Part shown: positions 1-6,232 of the stretch, piece after piece | Position numbering within the stretch: position 1 is the stretch's first letter | How the letters are laid out: each line of letters opens with the position of its first letter | DNA from: an uncultured Filifactor sp. | GTDB taxonomy: Bacteria > Bacillota > Clostridia > Peptostreptococcales > Filifactoraceae | Direction of reading: 5' to 3' | DNA length: 6,232 nt | Assembly (NCBI GenBank): GCA_947254385.1 | Contig: CAMYCP010000081.1 | Coordinates: 1-6,232 of the forward strand | The notes under the pieces: generated by a model | Told to the model about the DNA's origin: nothing | Databases searched by the model: none | What the model saw: only the letters and a program-made list of their open reading frames with translations | Program-made: the position numbers and the translations under genes

Positions 1-2
1 GG

Positions 3-1436
3 ATATTAAAGATAGTTTTGATAAGTTTGTTTTCAGTTACGGCTATTTTTGCCGCCGCAATTAAGTTTTATTTGTATAATGATAATATCGTAAAAGAAAA
101 GAGTGTTCCTAAAGAAATCAAAGATGTTTTGGCAAAAAAGGAAGAAGGCCCTGCAGGCAGAGTTAACGTACTGCTTTTGGGGGTGGATGCGTTGGCGGAC
201 GACAGGAGGGGAGATATTCCCAGATCTGATACTATGATGCTGATAAGTATGGATCCGGTTATGAAAAACGGATTTATTCTGTCTATTCCGAGAGATTCGA
301 GAGTTAAACTGGACGGCAGGGATAAATATACCAAGATTAATCACGCTCACCGTTTTGGCGGACCGGAACTTTCGATAAAAACCGTTACCGAGCTTTTAGG
401 AGTGCCGATTCATCACTATGTTGTAGTTGACTATCAAGCGCTTTTTAAAACTGTGGATGATATTGGCGGTGTGGATGTTATGGTGGATAAGCCGATGAAA
501 TACACGGACAATGAATGTAAACCGCCGTTACACATAGATTTTCCGTCGGGGATGAACCATTTGGACGGAAAGCTCGCCATGGGTTATTTACGTTTCAGAA
601 AGGGTAAGGGATATGACGGCAGCGACGAGGGCAGAATCGAGAGGCAACAACGTTTTATGACGGCTGTTATAGATAAACTGCTTTCACCGGCGAGCATAGC
701 TAAAATTCCGAAATTTGCCGAGACAGCGTATAAATATGTTTCGACCGATATGAGCAAACAGGATATATTGTCTCTTGCCATGGGGTTCAGTTCTTTAAAA
801 GCTGAAAATATCATAAAAGATAAACTTCCGGGAGAGGCGATGTATATAAATAGAGTTTCTTATTACGTTGTGGACGATGAAGTAAAAAATGAACAGATGC
901 AATATTTGATGGCATCAAATTACAGTGATTTTACGCCGACTAAATTTCACGACCACGGTACGATTGACAGCAGACAATATGAAGTTGCGTCGAGCGAACG
1001 CCGTTCGAGTGTAAAAAGACATAAAACCGAGGAAGAACCGGTACATGAAGAAACTAATGAACTCTTTGAGGAAAGACAACTTGAAAAAGAAGAAAGAGAA
1101 CATAGGCAGAATACAAATTCGGAGAATACTCCCAAGGAAAATGAAGACGGTACCGGTACTCTTGAAAATGGCGACATACCTGAAAATAACAATGAAACTC
1201 CTGAAAATCCGGATATAACGGGCAACACTACCACAACGGAAGTTGAAATCCCGCCCAAAGAAAATCCGAATAACAAAAAACCCGAAGAGGTTACGCCTGA
1301 AGATAAAATTCCGAAACCTCAGGATGTAACGCCGGATGTTAAACATGACCCTGCATCTCCGTCTGCAAGTGAACCGAAAAGCGATGTTAAACCTGAAAAT
1401 AAACCTGCAGATTCGGGAGATGACCTGTTTGGTTGA
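3..1436 (+). CDS. LytR-CpsA-Psr (LCP) family wall-polymer transferase, 5'-partial
   Basis: LCP enzymes sit in the membrane with the catalytic domain outside. They move polyprenyl-linked anionic glycopolymers onto peptidoglycan. The frame is open to the left edge and codes for a hydrophobic stretch (ILKIVLISLFSVTAIFAAA) that looks like the single N-terminal membrane helix. The TTG at 18 lies inside that helix, so the true start is outside the window; 477 residues are visible. Counting from the TTG codon as residue 1, LCP hallmarks are LLGVD at 53-57, RSDT at 69-72, SIPRD at 89-93, KINHAH at 106-111 and the R-x-R...D-E-G-R-x-x-R-Q-Q block at 192-211, which supplies the conserved arginines that bind the pyrophosphate lipid. 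After the domain (about residue 300) comes a hydrophilic tail rich in Pro, Glu, Asn and Lys, ending at tandem TGA-TAA stops. The family is certain. The polymer is unknown, so no symbol (tagU, lytR) is assigned. No terminator is seen before serS 57 bp downstream, so read-through is possible. Confidence 0.93.
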   Translation: MLKIVLISLFSVTAIFAAAIKFYLYNDNIVKEKSVPKEIKDVLAKKEEGPAGRVNVLLLGVDALADDRRGDIPRSDTMMLISMDPVMKNGFILSIPRDSRVKLDGRDKYTKINHAHRFGGPELSIKTVTELLGVPIHHYVVVDYQALFKTVDDIGGVDVMVDKPMKYTDNECKPPLHIDFPSGMNHLDGKLAMGYLRFRKGKGYDGSDEGRIERQQRFMTAVIDKLLSPASIAKIPKFAETAYKYVSTDMSKQDILSLAMGFSSLKAENIIKDKLPGEAMYINRVSYYVVDDEVKNEQMQYLMASNYSDFTPTKFHDHGTIDSRQYEVASSERRSSVKRHKTEEEPVHEETNELFEERQLEKEEREHRQNTNSENTPKENEDGTGTLENGDIPENNNETPENPDITGNTTTTEVEIPPKENPNNKKPEEVTPEDKIPKPQDVTPDVKHDPASPSASEPKSDVKPENKPADSGDDLFG

Positions 1437-1483
1437 TAAAAATGTGTATTTTGCTTAATTAACATAAATTTAGAAACTTTTTT

Positions 1484-1488
1484 GGAGG
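1484..1488 (+). promoter_or_regulatory. Ribosome binding site of serS
   Basis: A perfect GGAGG lies 5 bases before the ATG at 1494. It decides the start: the in-frame TTG at 1482 overlaps this Shine-Dalgarno sequence and cannot be the initiation codon. Confidence 0.9.
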
Positions 1489-1493
1489 CTGTT

Positions 1494-2771
1494 ATGCTTG
1501 ATATTAAACGTATTAAAAAAGATTTTGATGTGATTGAAGAGCGGATGGCTCTGCGCGGAGAAAAGGATTTTTCCCTTAAAGAAGTTGTAGATCTTGATAA
1601 TAAGCGAATTGAGCTTTTGCAAGTTGTAGAAAAAATGAAAAATCAACAGAAGACCGATTCCAAACTTATTCCCGAATATAAAAAAGCAGGCAAGGATACG
1701 ACAGAATTGATGAACGATCTTAAAAAACTTTCATCTGAAATATCTGAAAGAGATGCCGAAGTCAAGACGGTGGAAGAAGAACTCTATCAAAAGATGCTTA
1801 GAATACCCAACGTGCCTGATGCGAGAGTACAAAAAGGATTGAGCGACTCAGACAATGTAGAAGTCAGAAAATGGGGAAATCCGTCTCACGTAGGAAAAGA
1901 AATGAAAGCGCATTGGGATATAGGTACTGAACTTGATATACTTGATTTTGATACGGCGGCTAAAATTACAGGATCACGTTTTACTTTATATAAAGATTTA
2001 GGCGCAAGACTTGAACGCTCCATAATAAATTTTTATTTAAACTGGCATACCAGTAAAAACGGATATAGAGAAATGTTGCCGCCTTTTATGGCAAATTCCA
2101 AGAGTTTTATAGGCACGGGGCAGTTGCCGAAATTTGCCGAAGATATGTTTAAACTTGAAGGATTGGATTATTATCTGGTACCCACGGCGGAAGTTCCGGT
2201 TACAAATATTCATAGGGACGATATTTTAAACGGAGACGATCTTACGATAAAATATTGTGCATATACGCCGTGTTTCAGATCCGAAGCAGGTTCTGCCGGG
2301 CGTGATACGAGAGGTCTTATTCGTCAACATCAATTCCAAAAAGTGGAACTTGTAAAATTCACCAAGCCGGAAGATTCGTATGATGAACTTGAATCGCTTG
2401 TAAATGATGCCGAATCGGTACTTCAACAACTCAATTTACCTTATAGAGTTGTAAGAATATGTTCCGGAGATTTAGGTTTTACGGCGGCATTTAAATATGA
2501 CTTGGAAGTATGGATGCCAAGTTATGGCAGATATGTGGAAATATCCTCCTGTTCAAATTTTGAAGATTTTCAATCCAGACGTGCAAATATAAGGTTTAAA
2601 CGTTCCAAAGACTCCAAACCTGAATATGTGCATACATTAAACGGATCCGGCGTGGCAATCGGCAGAACCGTTGCGGCGATATTGGAAAATTATTACAACG
2701 AAGACGGCAGTGTGACGGTACCTGAAGTATTGAGACCTTATATGGGTACGGACGTTATAAAACATAGATAA
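1494..2771 (+). CDS. serS: Seryl-tRNA synthetase
   Basis: This class II aminoacyl-tRNA synthetase charges tRNA-Ser (and tRNA-Sec where present) with serine in the cytoplasm. The protein is 425 aa from the ATG at 1494, the usual bacterial length. Residues 1 to about 105 form the charged, heptad-like coiled-coil arm that holds the long variable arm of tRNA-Ser. The catalytic core follows: motif 1 region [16 protein letters not shown] at about 170-185, the serine-binding TAE at 231-233, motif 2 FRSEAG at 261-266 with RQHQFQKVE at 277-285, the [12 protein letters not shown] segment at 349-360, and motif 3 GSGVAIGRT at 384-392 with its ATP-binding Arg at 391. No key residue is missing. The 57-bp upstream gap is too short for a serine T-box leader and has no clear promoter, so expression may depend on transcription from the LCP gene. 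walJ follows after 21 bp, suggesting one transcript. Confidence 0.98.
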   Translation: MLDIKRIKKDFDVIEERMALRGEKDFSLKEVVDLDNKRIELLQVVEKMKNQQKTDSKLIPEYKKAGKDTTELMNDLKKLSSEISERDAEVKTVEEELYQKMLRIPNVPDARVQKGLSDSDNVEVRKWGNPSHVGKEMKAHWDIGTELDILDFDTAAKITGSRFTLYKDLGARLERSIINFYLNWHTSKNGYREMLPPFMANSKSFIGTGQLPKFAEDMFKLEGLDYYLVPTAEVPVTNIHRDDILNGDDLTIKYCAYTPCFRSEAGSAGRDTRGLIRQHQFQKVELVKFTKPEDSYDELESLVNDAESVLQQLNLPYRVVRICSGDLGFTAAFKYDLEVWMPSYGRYVEISSCSNFEDFQSRRANIRFKRSKDSKPEYVHTLNGSGVAIGRTVAAILENYYNEDGSVTVPEVLRPYMGTDVIKHR

Positions 2772-2782
2772 CAGATTAAATT

Positions 2783-2786
2783 GGAG
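2783..2786 (+). promoter_or_regulatory. Ribosome binding site of walJ
   Basis: GGAG lies 6 bases before the ATG at 2793. The in-frame TTG at 2781 overlaps this site, so the ATG is preferred. The site falls in the 21-bp gap after serS. Confidence 0.85.
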
Positions 2787-2792
2787 AAACAT

Positions 2793-3578
2793 ATGGAATA
2801 TATTTCCGTAGCGAGCGGCAGTTCCGGAAACTGTCACTATATTGCTTATAAAAATACGAAAATATTAATTGATGCGGGATTAAGCGGCAAGCGTATAGAA
2901 AAAAACTTGCAGGAAAACGATAAGAACTTAAAAGATATAGCCGCCATTTTTATAACGCATGAACATAAAGACCATATAAAAGGTGCGGGGATATTATCCA
3001 GACGTCACGGTATTCCGATATACGCCACAAAAAATACGTGGCGTGTCATGAAAAATGATGTCGGAAAGATTGATGACAAGTTTGTACGCACTTTCGGCAT
3101 AGGAGATAAAATTTGTATAGGCGATTTGGAAGTTTCGAGTTTTCATATATCACATGATGCGGTTGACCCCTGCGGTTTTTCGGTAAGTGACGGTAACAAA
3201 CGTCTGTCCGTCGCAACCGATCTCGGTAAGGTAGAAAGTGAAGCGTTTGAATATCTTTGTATGAGCGATCTTGCTATAATTGAGGCAAACTACGATGAAG
3301 AGCTGTTACAGTACAGTTTTTATCCATATTCTCTCAAAAGCCGAATAAAATCCGATACGGGACATTTAAGCAATAAAGATGCGGCACATCTTGCACTCTC
3401 TCTTGTAAAAAAAGGGATAGAGCGTATATCGTTGGCGCATTTAAGTGGAGAAAACAATCGTCCGTCTTTGGCTTTTCAATATGTATGCGAATTTTTAAAG
3501 CAAAACGGTGTGACATCTGATGATGTAATGCTTGAGGTACTCAAAAGAGATATTTCCTCGGGACTTTGTATCGTATAA
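2793..3578 (+). CDS. walJ: WalJ/YycJ-type metallo-beta-lactamase-fold nuclease
   Basis: This is a 261-aa MBL-fold protein of the YycJ/WalJ family. Members are metal-dependent; a Bacillus homologue has been described as a 5'-to-3' DNA exonuclease with a proposed link to mismatch repair. The N-terminus (YISVASGSSGNCHYI, residues 3-17) is typical of the family and is followed by LIDAGLS. The metal-binding motif THEHKDH is at 55-61. Further ligand-type motifs are SHDAVDPCGF at 120-129, ATDLG at 141-145, the EANYDEELL segment at about 164-172, GHLSN at 190-194 and LAHLSGENN at 214-222. No signal peptide or membrane segment is seen, so it should be cytoplasmic. It is probably co-transcribed with serS, 21 bp upstream. 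An htrA-type gene follows, as in the B. subtilis wal operon, which supports the orthology. Substrate and any role in wall signalling are not shown by the sequence. Confidence 0.93.
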   Translation: MEYISVASGSSGNCHYIAYKNTKILIDAGLSGKRIEKNLQENDKNLKDIAAIFITHEHKDHIKGAGILSRRHGIPIYATKNTWRVMKNDVGKIDDKFVRTFGIGDKICIGDLEVSSFHISHDAVDPCGFSVSDGNKRLSVATDLGKVESEAFEYLCMSDLAIIEANYDEELLQYSFYPYSLKSRIKSDTGHLSNKDAAHLALSLVKKGIERISLAHLSGENNRPSLAFQYVCEFLKQNGVTSDDVMLEVLKRDISSGLCIV

Positions 3579-3609
3579 ATGTTTTATAACGTATAAGCGT
3601 AAAAAACAT
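3579..3609 (+). terminator. Weak AT-rich hairpin after walJ (possible terminator)
   Basis: The left arm at 3579-3591 (ATGTTTTATAACG) can pair with the right arm at 3598-3609 (CGTAAAAAACAT) around a TATAAG loop, with a bulge and a mismatch. It begins right after the walJ stop codon. The stem has few G-C pairs and no T run follows, so it is a poor intrinsic terminator. It may be only AT-rich intergenic sequence. Confidence 0.25.
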
Positions 3610-3650
3610 TATTGAAGCTATTTAAATATTAAAAATACAGGTAAACACGT

Positions 3651-3679
3651 TTGAGAAAAAGTATTTGAAAGTTTTTTAT
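3651..3679 (+). promoter_or_regulatory. Possible sigma-A promoter for htrA
   Basis: TTGAGA at 3651-3656 is separated by 17 bases from TTTTAT at 3674-3679. These match the -35 consensus in 5 of 6 positions and the -10 consensus in 4 of 6. This would give a 5' leader of roughly 115 bases before the htrA ATG. The region is so AT-rich that such matches arise by chance; other weak pairs exist nearby. Confidence 0.2.
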
Positions 3680-3730
3680 CTTCACATAAAACATTATGTA
3701 GTTTTTATTTTTGATTTTCTTAATACATCA

Positions 3731-3752
3731 TCGAATTTTAGCGGATATTCGA
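3731..3752 (+). repeat. Short inverted repeat upstream of htrA (possible operator)
   Basis: TCGAAT at 3731-3736 is the exact reverse complement of ATTCGA at 3747-3752, with a 10-base spacer. It is centred about 60 bases before the htrA start, within the 222-bp intergenic gap. The geometry would suit a dimeric regulator, but with 6-bp arms chance is a real alternative. It does not fit the WalR box (direct repeats of TGTWAH spaced by 5). Confidence 0.2.
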
Positions 3753-3800
3753 AGAAAAAGAAAATTATATTAAATAGTAATATGAAAGAAGAGATTGAGT

Positions 3801-4934
3801 ATGAAAAAATCGATTTTTATCTCCGCATTGATAGGTGTTTTGGTAGGAAGTATGATAACTATGCTGGCTATGCCGTCCATGGTTAATAAAGTTGCAACCG
3901 GTATACAGAGTGAAAGTACTACAGTCAAGGAAGATACTGGTAAAGATGTTCAAGCAAGCTACATTTCAAGCGACAATATATATAAACAAATTGTAAAAAA
4001 AGCTATGCCGTCGGTAGTCGGTATAAAATCTCAAACGGAAGTTACGGATTTCTTTTGGGGTTCAATGCCTCAGACGGGTATAGGTACGGGTATTATAGTC
4101 GATCCAAACGGCTATATACTCACTAATAATCACGTCGTATCTAATGAACGGACCGGAAAGTTTGCGGATAAAGTCACCGTATATTTGCCGAACGGGGAAC
4201 AGGTTGACGGAAAAGTCGTATGGGGACAGTCTTCATTTGATATAGCCGTTGTAAAAGTCGAAAAGACAGGACTTAAAGCGGCTGAGATCGGTGACAGTGA
4301 CAAACTTGAAGTAGGCGATATCGCCGTGGCTATTGGAAATCCGCTCGGGTTGGATTTTGATCGTACCGTAACGGAAGGAATAGTCAGCGGACTTCACAGA
4401 AATGTGAGTGTAGGAGAAACACCTACAGAATTCGGTTACAGTGACAGTGTTGACATGGAAGATCTGATACAGACGTCGGCGGCGATAAATCACGGCAACA
4501 GTGGCGGGCCGCTCCTAAACGATAAAGGACAGGTAATCGGAATTAACACTTTAAAGGAAGGCGGCGGAGAGGCTTTAGGATTTGCAATTCCTATAAATGC
4601 CGCAAAACCTTTGGTGGAACAAATAATAAGCACCGGAACCGTTAAAAAAGTTGTACTTGGAGTTAGCGGAGTAGATGCTGAAATGATGCAACATTGGACG
4701 GGAGACGATTTAAATCTTAAAAATGGCGGAGCATATGTGATAAAAGTAAGCAAGGGCAGCATAGCGGCAAAATCCGGAATTGAAGAAGCGGATATTATAA
4801 TAAAACTTGACAAAACAGAAATCAAAACCATGAAAAACTTATCCGACAGACTGTATTATTATAAAGCAGGAGATGTTGCTAAAATGACCGTACTTAGGGA
4901 CGGAAAAGAAGAAGAACTTACAATTAAGTTTTAA
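3801..4934 (+). CDS. htrA: HtrA/DegP-like S1C serine protease, membrane-anchored, one PDZ domain
   Basis: This is a surface protease/chaperone that degrades misfolded extracytoplasmic proteins. The protein is 377 aa from the ATG at 3801, preceded by a modest AGAAGAG ribosome site with a 7-base spacer; an in-frame TTG at 3795 is less likely. Residues about 5-24 form one hydrophobic helix after MKKS, an uncleaved anchor or signal peptide. A polar linker runs to about residue 55. The trypsin-like domain has a complete triad: His111 in TNNHVV, Asp147 in SSFDIAVVKV and Ser234 in HGNSGGPL. The AIGNPLGL and LGFAIPI segments are also typical. One PDZ domain covers about 286-377 (GGAYVIKV, AAKSGIEEADIIIKL, VLRDGKEEELTIKF). 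This is the compact Gram-positive form, not the two-PDZ DegP form. It follows walJ as htrC/yyxA does in B. subtilis, so it may be that orthologue, though separated by 222 bp and possibly with its own promoter. A stem-loop follows the stop codon. Confidence 0.95.
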   Translation: MKKSIFISALIGVLVGSMITMLAMPSMVNKVATGIQSESTTVKEDTGKDVQASYISSDNIYKQIVKKAMPSVVGIKSQTEVTDFFWGSMPQTGIGTGIIVDPNGYILTNNHVVSNERTGKFADKVTVYLPNGEQVDGKVVWGQSSFDIAVVKVEKTGLKAAEIGDSDKLEVGDIAVAIGNPLGLDFDRTVTEGIVSGLHRNVSVGETPTEFGYSDSVDMEDLIQTSAAINHGNSGGPLLNDKGQVIGINTLKEGGGEALGFAIPINAAKPLVEQIISTGTVKKVVLGVSGVDAEMMQHWTGDDLNLKNGGAYVIKVSKGSIAAKSGIEEADIIIKLDKTEIKTMKNLSDRLYYYKAGDVAKMTVLRDGKEEELTIKF

Positions 4935-4939
4935 ATGAG

Positions 4940-4972
4940 ATATTGACCGCTCTTTCGGGCGGTCAATATTTT
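4940..4972 (+). terminator. Stem-loop terminator after htrA
   Basis: ATATTGACCGC at 4940-4950 pairs perfectly, over 11 bp, with GCGGTCAATAT at 4959-4969 around an 8-base loop (TCTTTCGG). A short run of four T (4969-4972) follows. The position, 6 bases after the htrA stop, fits an intrinsic terminator. The short T run suggests that termination may be incomplete. It ends only 16 bases before the next start codon. Confidence 0.8.
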
Positions 4973-4978
4973 AATGAA

Positions 4979-4983
4979 AGAGG
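4979..4983 (+). promoter_or_regulatory. Ribosome binding site of the dnaD-like gene
   Basis: AGAGG lies 5 bases before the ATG at 4989. The upstream in-frame ATG at 4974 follows the terminator T run directly and has no Shine-Dalgarno sequence, so 4989 is chosen as the start. Confidence 0.8.
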
Positions 4984-4988
4984 AAACT

Positions 4989-6185
4989 ATGTTTTTTAGA
5001 GAACCTGTAAACATATATGAAGGAGAAACGGCGATATCCAATATATTTTTTGAACAGATATTGCCTGTAGTAGATCCGATATATTTGAAAATTTATCTGT
5101 TTGCTTATTATAAGAGTTGTTATCCCGAAACTCAAAATTTTACCAACGAAGATATTATGAGAGCCTTAGGAGTAAGTAAAGATGAGCTGCTTCAGGCTTG
5201 GGATTTTTTTGAGAAATGTAATCTTATAATAAAACACCGTATAGAAAACGGACGTGCGGGTGAATTTTCAGTCGAATTTAAAGATATACGCAAAAATTTT
5301 TCAATTTCAGGAAAGAAGGCATTTTCGCCGGAGAGACTTTTGCTTAACAAACAAAGAGAAGACTATAAACTTATGTATGCAAAAATAGAAGACATAATAG
5401 GGACGATTTTACTCAGCAATCAATGTATGACGATAAACGACATGATAGTTGAGTACAATCTTTCTAAAGATTTGGTTGTAGAAGCATTCAGATTTCTGTA
5501 TGAAAAACAAGGCTCCCGATCTGTGAACGGTGCACTTAAAATCCTTAGGACGTGGGCGCTTGAAGGAGTAAAGACAGTTGAAGATGTCAAAAATTTCAAG
5601 TCCATAACCGATAAACGCTACGGACTTTACAGAAAAATTCTGTCTTTGCTTGGTGAATTTCGTAACCCCAGCGATCCTGAAATAAAGATGATGAATGTCT
5701 GGCTTGATGATTACGGATTTGCTTTTTCAGTAATTGAAGAGGCGATAAATAAAACCATAATTATAAGAAAACCTACTCTCATATACGTGGATGGAATACT
5801 CAAGCGTTGGCACGAAGAAACCGAAAATTTGAATATAAAACCGAAAAAACAAAAAGATCCTACAATCTTTAGAGTAAGACTTTTGGATGCCATACATTAC
5901 GGCAAAAAGGCATATAGCACGGAAGATGCGGAAGATATTGAATTTTTATATCAAAACTGCAATTTTGAAGATATTTTGCTGGCAATAAAATATATCAAAG
6001 ATAATAAAGCAAATTTAAATTTACATTCAATTAGGGAACTCTTTGAAAACAATAAAATTTCCACTAAAATAGAAAAAGAAGAAATCAAAGAAATAATAGA
6101 TGCACCTAAACCTGATAATAAAAATGAAAAAGAAGAAGAACTTGAACAAATGCTTTATAACTTAAGTCTGGAAGACGGCATACTC
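4989..6185 (+). CDS. dnaD: DnaD/DnaB-family primosome protein, 3'-truncated at contig end
   Basis: Proteins of this family help load the replicative helicase during replication initiation and restart in Bacillota. The real sequence codes 399 residues from the ATG at 4989. The reading frame then runs into adapter sequence, so the true C-terminus is missing. Residues about 15-85 resemble the DnaD N-terminal winged-helix domain (VDPIYLKIYLFAYYKS, FTNEDIMRALGVSKDELLQAWDFFEKCNLI). Two DnaB_2/DnaD-type helical domains follow. The first is about 130-205, ending in ALKILRTWALEGVKTVEDV. The second is about 212-278 and carries the hallmark Y-x-x-x-I-L-x-x-W as YVDGILKRWHEE at 266-277. A third, weaker repeat may lie at about 310-355. 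A charged Lys/Glu-rich stretch at about 359-386 may be a linker. Calling it DnaD rather than DnaB is uncertain. In many Clostridia the next gene is the DnaC/DnaI-like helicase loader, but none is visible here. Confidence 0.85.
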
Positions 6186-6232
6186 CTGTCTCTTATACAC
6201 ATCTGACGCTGCCGACGATACTCCTTGTGTAG
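6186..6232. other. Illumina Nextera adapter contamination (not genomic)
   Basis: CTGTCTCTTATACACATCT at 6186-6204 is the 19-bp Tn5 mosaic end in adapter read-through orientation. GACGCTGCCGACGA at 6205-6218 completes the Nextera Read 1 adapter. TACTCCTT at 6219-6226 is in the i5 index slot; its reverse complement AAGGAGTA matches the S507/N507 index as I recall it. GTGTAG at 6227-6232 begins the P5 side. The order and spacing match the commercial adapter exactly. These bases should be trimmed. Confidence 0.98.

Noticed and set aside
915..1346. Long minus-strand open frames opposite the LCP tail
   Set aside because: They mirror the purine-rich, low-complexity codons of the LCP tail. Their Phe/Ser/Arg-rich products look like antisense artefacts, and no ribosome site supports them.
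1433..1461. Possible promoter TTGATA...TAATTA before serS
   Set aside because: The -35 element is fair, but the -10 matches only 2 of 6 consensus positions, so it cannot be supported.
1482..1493. TTG start codons slightly upstream of serS, walJ (2781) and htrA (3795)
   Set aside because: For serS and walJ the TTG overlaps the Shine-Dalgarno itself. For htrA the TTG would sit only 1 base after the ribosome site. The ATG codons have correct spacing.
3568..3584. WalR-box-like TGTATC...TGTTTT near the end of walJ
   Set aside because: The two half-sites are spaced by 7 rather than 5 bases, and both diverge from TGTWAH.
3665..3886. A 73-codon open frame from a TTG codon in the walJ-htrA gap
   Set aside because: It has no Shine-Dalgarno sequence, overlaps the htrA start by 86 bases in another frame, and its composition is that of AT-rich intergenic DNA. 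It is not a credible gene.
6186..6204. Tn5 mosaic end as evidence of a natural Tn5/IS50 insertion
   Set aside because: The sequence continues into the synthetic Nextera primer and index rather than into IS50, so it is a library artefact, not a transposon.

Overview
This 6.2-kb window is the end of an assembled contig from an AT-rich bacterium (about 40% G+C by eye). It is almost certainly a Bacillota (Firmicutes), in the broad Clostridia/Tissierellia range. The evidence is a LytR-CpsA-Psr wall enzyme with a long hydrophilic tail, a WalJ/YycJ nuclease followed by a membrane-anchored HtrA protease, a DnaD/DnaB-type primosome protein, AT-rich codons with frequent ATA and AGA, and strong GGAG-type ribosome binding sites. 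Genus or species cannot be set from the sequence alone.

Layout, all on the + strand. (1) Positions 3-1436: the 3' part of an LCP-family gene that begins off the left edge. (2) 1494-2771: serS, seryl-tRNA synthetase. (3) 2793-3578: walJ/yycJ, a metallo-beta-lactamase-fold nuclease, 21 bp after serS and probably in the same transcript. (4) 3579-3800: a 222-bp AT-rich intergenic region with a weak hairpin, a possible promoter and a short inverted repeat. (5) 3801-4934: an htrA-type S1C serine protease with an N-terminal anchor and one PDZ domain. (6) 4940-4972: a GC-rich stem-loop followed by a short T run. (7) 4989-6185: a DnaD/DnaB-like replication-initiation protein, cut off by the end of real sequence. 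(8) 6186-6232: Illumina Nextera adapter, not genomic DNA.

The genes are housekeeping and cell-envelope functions: wall polymer attachment, serine charging, a DNA nuclease linked to the WalRK neighbourhood, extracytoplasmic protein quality control, and primosome assembly. The walJ-htrA order matches the end of the walRKHIJ-htrC operon of Bacillus subtilis, but here serS and an LCP gene precede it instead of the two-component system.

I found no new mobile element, CRISPR array, RNA gene or defence system. The most important observation is technical: the last 47 bases are adapter read-through, which creates a false stop codon and six false residues at the end of the last gene. The most interesting biological observation is that the truncated last protein seems to carry a winged-helix domain plus two, perhaps three, DnaB_2-type repeats. 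That resembles the Bacillus DnaB architecture more than that of DnaD.
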